From: Adenophora triphylla var. japonica
Lineage: Eukaryota > Streptophyta > Magnoliopsida > Asterales > Campanulaceae
Length of the DNA: 64,000 nucleotides
Direction: 5' to 3'
NCBI GenBank assembly: GCA_022495995.1
Contig: JAFEMH010000530.1
Span: 434,001-498,000, forward strand
Of this stretch, positions 1 through 12,286 are shown in pieces (position 1 is the first letter of the stretch; the number at the start of each line of letters is the position of its first letter). The position numbers and the translations under genes are program-made. A model generated the notes under the pieces. The model did no database searches. It saw only the letters and a program-made list of their open reading frames with translations, and was not told the origin of the DNA.

Positions 1-1027
1 AAATGAAAGACTTGACTTCGTAGTTGGCCGTGGTATCTACCAGCATGTCAATATTGGGCAAGGGGAAGTCATCCTTTGGGCTGGCTTTGTTGAGATCTCT
101 GAAATCCACGCAGCATCAGACTTTTCTATTAGCCTTGGTGACTGTTACGATGTTGGAAAGCCAGGTGGGGTATTCAATGACCCGGATGAATTCCGCTTTG
201 AGCATCTTCTCAATTTCTTCTTTTACTTGTAACGACCATTCAGGCTTGATCTTTCTCAGCTTTTGTTTTACTGGCTTGACTTCGGGGTCCAACGGTATCT
301 GGTGATCCACTATAGAGGGATCGAGGCCAGGCATATCCTTGTAAGACCATGCAAACACGTCCACAAATTCCCTGAGTAGTTCTTTCAGAGTTGCTTGTTC
401 GGCCCCATCTAAGAAACTGCCAATCTGCGTCTCTTTAGGCTCTTCTGCAGTTCTCAGATTCACACAAGTCAAAACCTCCTCGGCAGCTTGGGTTCGGTTT
501 TTCTCTTTTTCGACAACCTGCTTAAAGATTTCTTTAATGTATTGTTTGCTTAGTGTGTCTGCATCTTTATCTAGTGAATCATTATTAACCATTTTTAAGT
601 TATTAGTTAATTTATCATTAGTTAAAGTGGCGATCAGGGGATACTCAGAAAGGTCGATCATTTCATTCAGAGCAAAAGAAAGTACAGCGTTGGCTACAAT
701 TTCGTAGTCTTCCGACGTAAGGCCATCAGACGACTCAAGGGACTCAAATTTGACGATAAGAGACTTAGAGGACTTGAGATAGGTGGACACAAGGGGACAA
801 GGGACCAATCCAAGCTTTGTGATCATTTCTTCTTTGCTCGCGGACGGACCGGAGAGAGTCTCCCAATTCTTCAGGGGCATTGTAGACTGCATGACCATGG
901 CTCAGGGATCCAATGACTTTTGTCCTCCTGCTTCAATTACTGCAATCATTTCTTTCACTGAACCCAGGTCGATCAGGTCTGGAATGTGTATTTCTTCCCC
1001 AAACATTTGCTGCATGACGGGACCATC
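1..1027 (-). pseudogene. Element E: Ty3/gypsy pre-RT linker and start of reverse transcriptase
   Basis: Pol fragment of a Tat/Ogre-like Ty3/gypsy retrotransposon, read right to left and running off the left edge. The linker holds the usual FAWSYKDMPGLDPSIV segment (about 310-370) and then the RT N-terminus: KPVKQKLRKIKPEW, a VKEEIEKMLKAEFI stretch and an R/V-CVDFRDLNKA-type block near 60-110. The frame is the same as in the protease part upstream, so this is one polyprotein broken by stops. I see in-frame stops at about 113-115 (TGA where the family has an arginine), about 899-901 and about 1028. These fit C-to-T or G-to-A change. The sequence is much better preserved than elements A and B. 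Family assignment is secure; the element's LTRs are not in the window. Confidence 0.85.
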
Positions 1028-2190
1028 CTATTCATCTAGGGGGAATTCTGGAGTCTTGGCCTTTGGCATGACCAGTTCAAACTCAGCTTTTGTGGCCTTT
1101 TCGACAGTCAGGATGACCTCATTGAGCTTCTCAAACTGCTTTACCAGCTCCAGCACTCCTTTGAAAGTATACTCACTTTTCATGGTGGTAGTATCCCCAT
1201 GTATATTGGGTAAATCGAGAAACATTTTTCGGATGGGGTTGGCTTTGGTTCCCCTGAACTTGCTAAGATTCTCCTGTAGTTTCAACCAGCCTTTTGTAGG
1301 AGTGGGCTCTATGACTGCGGCGTTGTCCACCTACGGAGTGCCCTTTATGAAGTAGTCAGTCATGTCAAGACTGAAAGGGAGAGATTTAGGACCACTGTAA
1401 GAGATCTTTTTTGCAACAACTTCCCTCCTATTTCGAGCAATTTCATTTTCTCTTGCAACCTCCTCTGAGGTTGGCTCATATCCCAGGTCATGGTGAGTTT
1501 TCTGTTCCTTTACTTCAATGACCTTGTGAGTCCCTTGTAGGCATTTCCCAAGACCTAAACCATGCAGGTAGTTCATCTTTCTCATCATCCTCATGACGGG
1601 AGGGATTTTGTCTCGAGTGACAGTCAGATCCACATTGCAAACTTGACCTTTAGGAGATTCGACTGTGAAGCCGATTAGCATGAAACTATCTTCGTCATGC
1701 TTGATTTCCAGGATGGGTATTACACCCGTGTCAGTGCCTTCCAGAGTGACTAGGTCTCCATAAATGGTTGTTAGATCCCCATCTGAAACGAACTTCACAC
1801 ACTGATGAAGGCTTGAAGTGACCCCATTGACTTGGTGTAGCCAAGGTCTTCCCAAAAGAGCGTTAAAGGTGATTGGGATATCAATGACTTAGAATTCTAC
1901 TGGTATCATCTTCTTGCTAACCACAGGTTCTAAGTAGCAGCCCCAAGTACTGTACGAGACATTTTGTCATAGGCCTTGACTGTAAGGGAGAAAGGCTTCA
2001 GATCTGTGGGCTTGATGCCGAGCAGGCTCATGATCTTTGCTGGGAGGATGTTCCCAAACCCATTGTCAACTAAAACCCGAGGGAGGCGTCGTTTATCCAA
2101 CTGGACCGTGATGAAGAGAGGTTCATTATGATCGGCTCCGAACTGGGGGAGATCAAGGTCGGTGAAGGTGACTATGTTTTCGTAGTGGAT
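1028..2190 (-). pseudogene. Element E: retropepsin-like protease and G-patch-like segment
   Basis: Protease region of the same polyprotein. The aspartic protease signature reads VLVDNG (about 2058-2073), a D-N-G variant in place of the usual D-S/T-G. It is followed by ILPAKIMSLLGIKPTDLKPF, and about 100 codons later by GRPWLHQVNG and a CVKF block, typical of the end of the plant gypsy protease domain. Downstream at about 1490-1600 lies a glycine-rich MNYLHGLGLGKCLQG...DLGY stretch resembling a G-patch. A one-base frameshift lies near 1925-1935. In-frame stops occur near 1331 (TAG) and 1891 (TAA where relatives have CAA). The protein would act in particle maturation. The right boundary is a sharp recombination joint with element A. 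Confidence 0.82.
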
Positions 2191-2193
2191 GGT
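2188..2193. other. Chimeric junction between element E and element A
   Basis: Left of 2190 the sequence matches the protease region of B (around 33634). Right of 2191 it matches the integrase region of B (around 29192). In the sense direction integrase is cut just after its SDNGTHFEGD block and joined out of frame to a protease segment. There is no LTR or target duplication at the joint, so this is illegitimate or unequal recombination, or a deletion between two same-strand elements, not an insertion. Confidence 0.8.
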
Positions 2194-2880
2194 CACAATC
2201 TCCTTCGAAGTGAGTCCCATTGTCGGAGATGATCTCGTTGGGCACTCCATATCGGCACATGATGTTCTCTCGGATGAACTCGGCCACCTTCTTAGAATTC
2301 AGTACCTTGTACGATCTGGCTTCTACCCATTTGGTGAAGTAGTCGACTGCGACTAAAATGAACTCGTGACCATCAAGCTCCTGGAGGAGTGATCTTGCCG
2401 ATGACGTCGATTCCCCATGTGGCGAAAGGCCATGGCATAGTCATGCAAGAGAGTTCATGAGGAGGGGATGTGATTGAGGTTGGAAAACCGTTGACATTTG
2501 TCGCAGCCTTCTGACGAACCGGATGCGCCTGCTTTCCATTGATATCCAATAGTATCCCATACGGAGAATGATCTCGTGTCAATGCTCGGGCGTTCATGTG
2601 CGGACCGCAGTGTTCCGTTGTGAACTTCGCTCATTAGCTCACCGGCTTTTTCTTTGTTTACACACCGAAGGAGTGGCCCTTGGTGGCTCTTCTTGTACAA
2701 CATACCCCCTAATGACGAAATGGGATGCCAGCGTTTTAATGCCATCATGTTTTTGGCTTTGATCCCTTCTTTGTATTTTCCATCTTCATTTGTGAAGGAA
2801 GCTTCTCCGCTTTGGAGGTACCGGTAAATTTGATTGTACCTGTGGTTCGTCGATCGTTTCTTTTTCTTTTTCGATCTCAC
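2191..2880 (-). pseudogene. Element A: integrase, N-terminal half
   Basis: Integrase inserts the cDNA into the host chromosome. Visible parts are an N-terminal zinc-finger region (LYKKSHQGPLLRCVNKEKAGELMSEVHNG at about 2610-2700; the CDKCQRFSNLNHIP end at about 2470-2520), then WGIDVIGKI, the first catalytic aspartate (about 2400-2420), then a TKWVEA-like block and the SDNGTHF block with the second aspartate near 2210-2230. The catalytic glutamate and the C-terminal domain are missing because of the chimeric junction. The frame is broken several times; the same region in B at 29192-29880 shows what is lost. Confidence 0.8.
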
Positions 2881-3560
2881 AAAGAATAGGCGGGTGTTTC
2901 CGTCCGCCTATTCTCGAGGGGTTTTACCGCTTTCCCATCGGGAATTTCGACAAGAGAGGCGAGGGTTGCCGGGGCATCTGCGAAGCGGTTCCTCGTCTCT
3001 TGGCAAATAGTGAAAAGAGATGTCCTTGAACCGAGCAATGAGCTCCTCCATGTACGTGTGGTACTTCGAAGGCCGAATCTACCGTCTTCCATTTGTTGGA
3101 TACTTGATTGATGATCAATGCCGAGTCTCTATATACATCCAAACTCCGAGATGTTGCGCTCGAGGGCGGCTTCCAAACTCGCCGCACAAAGCTTCATATT
3201 CTCGCTGCATTGTTGGTTGCTTCAAAATTCAAATTTTGATGGCTATGGGAGTATGCTCGTCCCTGGGATCGACAAGGAGCATTCCAATGCCATTCCCCTT
3301 CTTGTTGGCTGCCCCATCGAAGAAGAGTTGCCGCCGGTTTGCGCTGTCAAGTGAAAAGATTCCGTCGTCCGGAAATTGCGGATCGTGACCCTTAGGTTCT
3401 CTCGCTTCGGGAAGTCGGCAAGTTGATCCGCCATTACTCGCCCTTTGTCGATTTTCGACCATGTACTTGATGTCGAACTCACCAGAAGAATGACCACTTG
3501 CTAGCCGCATTGACAGGGATGGCTTGTCAAAGAGATATCTGATGGGGTCCACTTTGGAGA
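2881..3560 (-). pseudogene. Element A: RNase H domain
   Basis: RNase H removes the RNA strand of the cDNA hybrid. The segment RRQLFFDGAANKKGNGIGML (about 3270-3340) carries the first aspartate. A DSALIINQVSNKWKT block (about 3085-3130) carries the third, and FADAPATLASLVEIP (about 2945-3000) is the end of the domain. The domain follows the RT connection MDPIRYLFDKPSLSMRLA (about 3495-3550). Several single-base shifts divide it between frames. Compare the better preserved RNase H of element D at 15604-16281. Confidence 0.82.
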
Positions 3561-5230
3561 CCAGAGCACCGAATGCGACCGCATGTAGTGTTTCGCTTCC
3601 CGACTACCCATACCAAGGCGGTACAGTTTTCTCGATGCCGAGTAGCCGAGTTCACTTCCTTGAAGCTTTCGGCTACGAAGTAGTTTCCATGCTCAACCTT
3701 GGAATTTTTCTGTTCTTGTGCGCGTTGCTCCGATAGACGTGTCTCATCGTCGATACAGGAGTAGCGGCTTGTCTTCATGTGGCGGGCACGTAATTGGGGA
3801 TTAACCAAGTAGGTCTTGATCTTCTCGAAAGCCGTTTGGCACTGAGTCCCATTTAATGCTCGGCATTCTTTTTCATCGGCCTTGAACATGGGCTCGCAGA
3901 GAGATGTCAACTGTTGATGAAGCGATCGATGTACTCGAAGTCTTCCCATGAAGCTCTTCACTTCTATCGTGGTTTGAGGCGGCTTCATGTCGATGATGGC
4001 CTTGATTTTCCTCGGGACGGCTTCGATACCTCTTTTCTCGTAACCATGTACCCCAAGACCTTGCCGCGCTTGACGCCGAAGGTGCACTTTGCCGGGTTCA
4101 ACCTCATGGAGTGTTTTCGAGTCCGTTGAAGAACTTCCTCGGATCTCGTCATGTGCCGAATGTCCGATCCCTTGGAGTGGATGATCATGTCGTCGACATA
4201 TACTTCGATTTCTTTGTGAATCATGTCATGGAAGAGGGCCGCTGCAGCCTCGCCGGTAAGTAGCCCCGCCGTTTTTTAAACCGAATGGCATGACCGTGTA
4301 ACAATGCATGTCCCCCATGGAGTGGTGAAGGCGCCTTGGCTTGATCCTCCTGACATCTTGATCCGGTTGTATCCAAGAAACTCCGTCCACGAAGGACTTT
4401 ACTTCAAATTTGCCGTGGTGTCGACTCAAAGCATGTCGATGTTAGGCAATGGGAAATCATCCTTAGGGCCGGCCTTGTTGAGATCCCGGAAATCCACGCA
4501 AAGATCTCGACCTTTCCGTTGGCCTTGGTGACCGTCACGATGTTGGAGAGCCAAGCTCGGGTACTCAATCACTCGATGAAACAAACTCTGAGCATTTTCT
4601 CAATTTCTTCTTTAACTTGCAAGGACCATTCTCGCTTGATCTTGCGCAGCCTTCGTTGACAGCTTGGATTCGGATCCAGGGAATTCCCGTGCTCCACGAT
4701 TGAGGGATCGAGTCCCGGCATGTCCCGGTGGGACCAGCGAACACGTCAACATACTCCCGGAGGAGGCTTATCAGTGGCTTCCTTTTCTCGCATCGGCGAA
4801 GAAACCGCCCACTTCAGGTCTCTTCTTTTTTAGGCTCTTGCACCGACTCCTGTGTTCACTTTGGTCATAACCTCTTCGGCAGCTGGGCCCTATTGTCCTC
4901 TTGGTCAACTACACTCTCGAGAACTTCTCTAATGTATTGTTCGTTTAATGTGTCTCGCTTCTTTATCAATTGAATTATTAACGTCTTTTAAGTTGTTTGT
5001 TAACTTATCGCTGTTAAAGTGGCAATGAGAGGATACTCCGAAAGGTCGACTTTTCATTACACAAGAACGGGAATACATGATTGGCTACAACATTATAGTC
5101 CTCCGGCGTAAGGCCGCTGGATGACTCAGAGGACCGGACTCGACAAGGACTCGACTCGTAGGGTTTGAGACCGGGTTTAAGGAGATGTGGGCGGGCCCGC
5201 CTTGTCTTCCACCCGCCCGGCTTGCCCTCG
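3561..5230 (-). pseudogene. Element A: reverse transcriptase and pre-RT linker
   Basis: RT copies the element RNA into DNA. The catalytic YVDD motif is at 4189-4200, preceded by VMPFGLKN (about 4270-4295), a FVDG...YNQI-type block (about 4350-4400), and LPNID-type and DFRDLNKA-type blocks near 4430-4500. The linker upstream (4600-5230) aligns with the open 198-codon linker of B at 31599-32195, but here it is broken by differences concentrated at CTG and CAG: GTGTCTCGCTTC at about 4950 against GTGTCTGCTTC in B. The domain order linker-RT-RNase H-integrase is standard Ty3/gypsy. Confidence 0.82.
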
Positions 5231-6720
5231 TCCGGTGAAAGTTACCCAATTCTTCGTGGCATTGCCTGATGCATGAGGAGGGTGCGGATCGAGAGGCTTG
5301 GCTCCCGCCGTCCCTATCATGGCGATCATGCCGTTGTCGGAGCCCCGGGGCCGATCAAGTTGGGCAACTCCATGACTTCTTCAAATGACTCAGAGAGCCG
5401 GTCCACCGAGAGCGTTTTCTATGAATTCCGGTTCCTTCGCTTTGGATTTACCGTCTCGAATGTGGCCTCTGCGGCTGATCCGAACAACTTGTTTCCCATG
5501 GAGAGTACCTTGAGTTGCTCCTCCAAGTCTCGGGATTCCTTTGAATGTGTACTCATGCTGGACCGTGGTGGCAAAGCTTGGTCCAGGTAGAGCCGTGATG
5601 TCGAGGAACGCTCCCCTTATCGGATTAGCTTGAGTCCTCTCAAACGCCGAGGTCCCGTGCTAGCCGTTCCATTCTTTCGTAGTCTTAGTGTTGACTATTC
5701 CTCGCTTCTTTCTCATCTTCATCGCTTCCGCCGTCGGTCCCATCGCCCTTGCCGGTTCCGCCTCGGTCCCCTCAGCCCGCTGTCGGTTCCCTTGTCGGTC
5801 CCCTCGCCGCTGCCGGTTCCCTTGTCGGCCCCTCGCTTCGCTGCTGTTCCTCGGTGAAGTAATGAGCGAGGTCAAAGCCGTAAGGTCGGAGATTGGGTGT
5901 GCCATCGGAGGTTCCCCTTTTACTGCCGTCGCCTTGGTGCGGCGAGCCCTTTGTCTTCCTTGATGTCACGGTGTTGGCACGTAGCCAAGCCCCCGGACCG
6001 TGGTGTGGTCCTCGACTTCAATAATTTGGTGCCGGCCTTGCAGCCTTTTGCCGAGCCTCGCCCCGGGATGAAGTTCATGAGTTTCATCATCCTCATGGCG
6101 GGAGGAATCGATCGTGAGACAAGGAAGGTCCACGTTGCATATTTGGATCTTGGAGGTCTCCAGAGTGAATCCAGCATGGCATGTCATCATTATGCTTGAT
6201 TTCCAATGCTGGAATGTCGTTGGTGCCTGGTCCCCTCGGTGGTGACGTGTCGCCAAGTAGACCGTGGTTAGCTCGTTGCCTTGCATGAACTTGAGGCACC
6301 GGTGAAGGGTGGATGCCACGCCATTGATTTGATGCAGCCTGTGACCCCCAGATGGCCGCGAAAGTGATTGGAATGTCCAACACTTGGAATTCGGTGGGGA
6401 TCACCCGTCACAACCGCATGTTAAGAGTAGCAACCCCGAGAACTCGTACGGGAAGTAGAGTCATAGGCCTGACAAAGGTGGATCAAGGCTTAAGATCTCG
6501 CGGGCTTGATGTCAAGCAGTCCATCATCTTGGCGGGCAAGACATTCATTCCGGAACCTCCGTCTACCAACACGCGGAAGGCGACGCCATCCACCGATCGT
6601 GATGTAGAGCGGCTCATTGTGATCAGCCCCAAATTTTGGAAGGTCCAAATCTGTGAAGGTGATAATGTTGCCATAGTGGATGTTACCAATCATCCGAATG
6701 ACTTCATCTCGGGGTCAGGC
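5231..6720 (-). pseudogene. Element A: second protease domain and G-patch-like region
   Basis: Homologous to the protease of E and to 32240-33660 of B. The FTDLDLPKFGADHNEPLYIT block is at about 6600-6670. The catalytic VDGG segment near 6550-6570 is scrambled by frameshifts. RPWLHQ-NGVASTLHRCLKF lies near 6280-6350, and the glycine-rich NFIPGRG-GKRLQG...GLGY stretch at about 5990-6090. The 5690-5830 stretch is low-complexity CCG/GGT-rich sequence. This is the second retropepsin-like domain of the element; the first lies at 9430-10020. Confidence 0.75.
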
Positions 6721-9429
6721 CCACGGGGACCATGGTACGGGCCAGCTTTCCTCTAGCTTGAGCTTGTGAGGATAAGAGGAGGTGAGCAGAGACCAAAGGG
6801 AAATGTTTGCTCGAGTCCGCTTGAGCCGAGTGAGGATCGGGTCCTCTTTCAAGGAATTTGCGTCTTCGGGCCGGCCGGATTGCAATTCTGCTCCGTCGGC
6901 TTTTTGGTGGCCTTAGGTGGTAATGTATGGATTTGACCCGATCGGGTTAGAATCGCCGACATCAGCTTTGGTCCCTTCGAACAGTGCCGCTCCGAGTTGA
7001 GCCATAGTTAGAGGAGGATTCCTCGTAGCATAGGGCCATATGTCTTCCTCAACTCATTGATCGTGATGAATTCCCCTGAGCTTCGGCAGCTTGACGGATT
7101 CTCGGCCCTGTGATACCGGCTTAGGTGCCTCTCGCGGGGAGGTAGCCTACGCTTGACGTAGCCGTTTCGAATGTCGCGTGCACAAATGCTGATTGCCTCG
7201 AATCGAATTGTGCGCCGACCCTCCTGGGAGGTTGGAGAGTTCTCGGCTCAGGCGAACGGTCTCCTTGATCTCTTCACGGTATATCGCGTTTCTTTCCTTC
7301 TTGCCGAGCATACTGTGGCATTCTGAGTCGGGTCCGGCGATACTCATGGTTTGCTAGTTTTCCTCCACTCGGGCCCAGATCAACTTTCTTGCAATGTGAG
7401 CTCCGCGCCGAGAGTTAATGCCTCGCGTTTCTTCCCTATGTGAGAATAGCCAGTAGCTTCTTTCAACCGCGTGCGGCAGCCTAGGTAAACCTCCATCGGG
7501 AGAGTTTTCTTCTCTCGCTTTATCTCGAGTGGCGGGTATGCTCAAGGTGATTACACGGCTTCCCGAACATCTCGCCCATGTGACTCGGTTGCCGTCCCTG
7601 GGCTGATCGTTTCGTAAATGAAGGCCGTAGACTTTGGAATTTCCCCGAGTAGTTGCTCGAGACGAATTTCCATCCTCCTCCCGTTTTTAAATAGACCTTC
7701 CTCCCCGAGTTGGCCTTTCAATTTGAGTGCGGTAATGATCCGTTCCCATCCTCCCAGACCTCGGGAGTCCGGCTTTGTTGACTTCATGCCCGGCTTGGAA
7801 GAGAATGGTTTCATCGTCTTCATCGTCGCTCACGCAGAACTTGCTTTCCTCGGGAAGGTAAGCGCCGGGATTCGCTCGCCGTGTCGTTCCATCTCCTAGG
7901 TCATCTAGACCATTGACCACCTCTTGCCTCGGCAAAGGGGGTTGGATGAGAACAGACGGTAGTCCGGGAAGTTGCCATGGGCAAAACTCCCGAGGTCGAA
8001 CCGGTCTAGAGTGGCCTCTAGCTTTCTCGTCCAAGCCGCCCGTGACACTTTAAGTGCTTGGTCCCCGTAGGTCTTTCGAGCTTGGTCTTCGTCCCAAAGA
8101 CGACTTTCTTGAGCGGCTAGTTCCATGAGAGCTTTCGCGAGACCTAGGCGCCTCCGTAGGTGCGCATCGTCCGGCTAGTGTCCGTAACCGTGATTACATT
8201 CAAATCGCCGAATGGCGGGAACACTTGGATTACGTTGACAAAGGAAGTCGGACCGGGACATTCCATGCGGCCTTCCTTAATCTCGATCACCAAGAAGTTT
8301 GCCCATATCTCGTTGATTGACCCCACGGGTATTGAATTCTCGCCATGTTGACGGTCTCGTGATCTCGCTCGATCGCCAAGTCTATCAGCTAGCAATGACC
8401 GGCGTGATGTCTCGAATCCGGGCCGCGACGACCGGGAGTAGAATCGAATCGAAGCATGTTGATGCCGAGGTGGTCATTTCCTCGTGCCTGAAGCCGACTC
8501 GCCTTGCGGGGAAGACTTTCACGATGTTTTCGGGTGGCCGCCTAAGCGTTCCCGAGGTTGATCTCGACTTGTAGCAGGTGAGGAGCTTGGTCTCCTTTAC
8601 TATTGCCCTCGTCTCGCGGCGCTTGAGGGTATAAGCTTGACCGACGGCACGGGCCTACTGCCGCTGGGCCGGGTAATTGAAGTAGTGATGAGCTCGAGCT
8701 CGCTGGCCGTGGCCTCGTTTACCATGAGCAGCAACATCGAGGGTGACCTTGGTGTTGCGTAGAGTGATAACAAGGACGGGATCCTCGCTTCATCAGATAC
8801 CTGAATAGATGATATTGACAAAGTCGCCGTCATTCACTTGATCGTAGGGATTCCTCGTCGCGTGAATCACGTGCTTCCAATTATCGGATAGCCGTCTCAG
8901 ACCGGACGTTGAGCTTGACAATTTCCATGGTATTGGAACCTTGGTCGTAAGTGACCCGACGGAAGGAGTTCCGTCCTCAAAACCGAGCATGTGAATGCAG
9001 AGGTCCGCTTGCGGGTCCGCGCGTCCTCGACTCCGAGAGTCCAGATTCATCGTCATCCGATCGCTCAATCCAGTGTAGGGACGTATTGCGTCAGTTGCGT
9101 TGCCGGAGCAAGCCTAGGAAAATCTCGTACTCCCATGCTTGAGCGGAAAGGCTTAGAGGGGAATCCCTCGTAGAGGACCTTCCATACGACTTCCATGCAT
9201 TCATCACGAGTATGACGATACTTATCTACTTTTATTACAAAGATCTCCTCGCCTCGTGTGGACAGAGAATGAGTTTGAAGGATGCCGATGAATCTCCGAT
9301 TGAGACTCGGGGTTTATGTGCCCGCATCATGGCGATGTTCGCCGTTTCCTTCCACCCGCTCCAAATGTTGGAAACGACAGCTTGAACTTGATGTATCGGA
9401 CGCTCTGTGGTCCGCTCGCTCGAGTACGT
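6721..9429 (-). other. Element A: long segment of unknown function between the two protease domains
   Basis: No intact reading frame and no family I recognise. The matching stretch of B (33661-36440) shows fragments rich in charged residues, for example KERNAIYREEIKETVRLRRE and a later NRRFISILQANSLALPGKD stretch, so it was once coding. CTG and CAG are rare: about 16 by hand count in 7021-8040, against about 38 in 1-1020. Frame breaks here may therefore be partly artefactual. Confidence 0.5.
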
Positions 9430-10020
9430 TTACATAGTTAGCATCTCCGGACTCGAGGGATTCTGATAAGATTTGCCCCGGTAGTCCCTTCGTTGATTCG
9501 AAGGAGGTAACCCCTGCCTGAGTGCGACACGGCCACTGTTCTCGCTTCGTTTCCTATGAGGAAACCGTCCCCTGATGACCTCGAGATCTCCCCGCCGGTT
9601 AATGAACTTGACGCACCGATGGAGAGTGGAAGCTATGGCTTTCATGTGGTGTAGCCAAGGGCGTCCCAAAAGAGCCGTGAATTCGGATGGAATGTCCATC
9701 ACGTGGAATTTTGTCGGCACCATTTGGGTTTCGAACCGTAGTTCCAGAGTCACCGTCCCCGTGATGGGACGAGACGAGTTGTCGTAGGCCTTGATAGTCC
9801 GAGTAGACGGTATCAAATGGCTTTCATGGATGCGGAGAGCTCGCATCATGCCGAGAGGGAGGACATTAACTGGCCGACCCGTTATCTACCAATACTCCGG
9901 GAGTGATATGGTGTTGAGTTTGAGAGTGATGTACGTAGCTTCGTTGTGCCCCGAGGCGTCTCTCGGTAAGTCTTCATCACGTAACGTGATCATGCCGCCA
10001 TACAGCGGGAGTCGTAGATC
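9430..10020 (-). pseudogene. Element A: first protease domain (PR1)
   Basis: Retropepsin-like domain. The catalytic VDNG codons are at about 9876-9890, followed by MMRALRIHESHLIPS (about 9800-9850), the flap region GTVTLELRFETQMVPTKFHV (about 9700-9765) and the closing GRPWLHHMKAIASTLHRCVKF block (about 9600-9670). It lies directly downstream of gag, the usual place for a gypsy protease. The active site is D-N-G, as in element E. B has the same domain at 36480-37000. Confidence 0.8.
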
Positions 10021-12286
10021 TCGCCTCTATCCGTAGAAGGAGAGTCATCCACCCATCCGTTTCCTCGTCTTCCTCTGCGAGGTAAAGCCTTCACTGAACC
10101 TCGTGGAGTGCGCTGAGGCCGCCCGTGGCGGTTGCCGCCCTTGGTTAGCACATTGATCGAGTGCGATTGCCAAGCCGACCTTGATCTTCCTTTACCGGTC
10201 CGGGCTCTAGGCCGGACAAGTTGAATCTTGGCCGATCCCGCTGAGGGTTAGGCTTTGACCGGCGCAAGACTACCAAGATCCGAGGTATTCCTGTCCCAAG
10301 GTCTCGACTCTGGTTTTAGCTGGGCTTTTCGGCTTTCCCACCCCCGTCTCGCTCTAGAGCTACATGGCCCGGAGGCAAAGAGGACCGGGCCGGAGTACAA
10401 GACGTAGTAGTCGAACCTCCCGAGGGTTCTCCAAGTGTACCTACACCGGTATCTCCGGCCAGATCTTTCTCTCGCCTGCCGTTGAGAGGATTTCTTCTTC
10501 TCGTTTTCTGAGGATTGCTCCTGACAGCTCGAGACTCGCACTGCAGCGGAGCAGCCACAAACATCGCAGCTGATGTGGACATTAGAGGAGGATCCAAACT
10601 GAAAGAGGTGGAGAAACCGGTTCTGTGGCACGCTTCGGGCACCCACTCAATGGAATTCACGCCGTTATTGTTCGGAAAGGGATTCCCGATCGTATTGGGC
10701 CCACGGGGGCGCTCTAACTTGCCTTCTTCTATCAAGTTCGGATTTCGTATCGTAACCCCAAACAAGCTTGTCGTTGGTATGGCCGTGATACCGATGGAAG
10801 GCGCAAGATTTGCTCTTGTCCGCATTGCTACGGAACTTTGGGTTTGTAATTGGCCACGGGTTTAAGGAGACCCTCCTTGATTAACCCTTCCAAAGATCTT
10901 GCTCAGCCGGCATGTCCAACTTGTCGAAGTGTACGATGTGCCGCTTCGAGTAGAATTGTTGCTTGGCGGGATCGGGTTTCGTTACCCGATCGTTGTCCCC
11001 GATGGACGTAGTCGGACAGACGTATCTTCCCTTTCGCCGGGGCCTGCAGTGTGATTGAATGCAAACTGCTGAGCAGATCTCGTATGGCCGTGCAAAGAGC
11101 CAACTTTTCCTTGAGATCCTTCTCGAACCGTGAGCCTAAGATTGACCATGGCCCGAGATCCGGGAAGAAATTGTGACCGATGAGAGTTCTCGATGGATCT
11201 GCCTCTCAAGCAAGACTCTGAAGATCCGCACTGCTCGTCTTTGGAGAGTGGCTCCATGATTTCTGAGAGTTTCCAACTCCATCTCTTGTAGAATTCCCCA
11301 ACACTTTCATCCGCTTCGCTCGCGGGTGATTAAGTCCTCGCGACTTGTTTCCCACTCTAAGTTGGATCTCGTACTGCCCAGGAAGATGTTACCGACCGTT
11401 CCTGTGTGCGGCGATCCGCAGCTCGACCCTCGAAACCATCGTAACGCCGAACTTTTGAGCGTATGCCGGAAGTGGTCGGCCATTTGCCGGAGGGTTGCTC
11501 CTTTTGCTCTCATGCCGAGAACGTAAGTGTCGACGTGCGTTTGAGGACATTCGGTTCCATCGAATCGGTCCATCTCCGACATTCTGAACTTGGCAGGGAG
11601 AGGCGTGACCATTCCCGGATCTGTGGATTTGAGCGTTTCCTGCTTGAGCCGCTTCATGGTGGCTTTCGTGTCTTTCATCTCGCTCGACCATCTAGGCTAA
11701 GGTCGGGTCCAAAGTGGACCGTGAGGCTCGGCGCCGGTGCTACCACGTGAGCGGTAGCTGATTGGAGGTGGAAGGCTTGGTATATGAGAATATACGGAGC
11801 CTTTTCGAACCGTATCGGGGTTTGTCCCCGGTGTTTAGTGGATTCGTGTATAGGCAACGGGACGAACCCGGAGGGTATTGAGGGATATTGGCATCTCGAG
11901 ATGGTCCAATGGGTGCGCCGGTGATATTGAGTGATGGGTGTAGCACCGGGCCGACCAAAATTGACAGGGTTGCCCCGAGAGGTGGCAACATGGAGCCTAG
12001 GTCGGCCGTTTCCTTGGCCGGAAGGCATCCCGTAAGTTGGCGGGGGAGGAACCCGATTGAAGGTTTGGTGAACCGGTTTTGGGGAATCGTCATCCTCGAC
12101 TGTGACAAAAGTATCGTCTCGACCGGGGATAGCCGCTATACCACGCTCATTCGTAAGCCGTACCACGAAATTCCGCCGATCTTCTTTCGCCTCTTGTGCA
12201 CCTCACAAGCCCGGATGGCTTCTTCCAATGTCATATCTCGCACCGGTGGCGGGGTCCTTCCCCGTCACGATTTCTGAGCTAGACAT
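10021..12286 (-). pseudogene. Element A: gag
   Basis: Capsid/nucleocapsid protein of the element. The start ATG at 12286 begins M-S-S-S-E-I-V, as in B at 39222. The capsid core SEMDRFDGTECPQTHVDTYV lies at about 11500-11580, followed by a RQMADHFRHTL block. Downstream, at about 10750-10830, is a zinc-knuckle-like HRYHGHTTDK/E stretch (clearer in B). The frame breaks several times. Antisense frames over this region are shadows. The assignment to Retrotrans_gag-type capsid is by motif. Confidence 0.8.

Noticed and set aside
783..1355. 190-codon plus-strand frame over element E
   Set aside because: It is antisense to recognisable pol coding sequence, has no motif of its own, and is a shadow of the real frame.
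10515..10865. Plus-strand frame over gag of A (also 37514-37828 over B)
   Set aside because: Antisense shadow of the gag zinc-knuckle region; no independent similarity.
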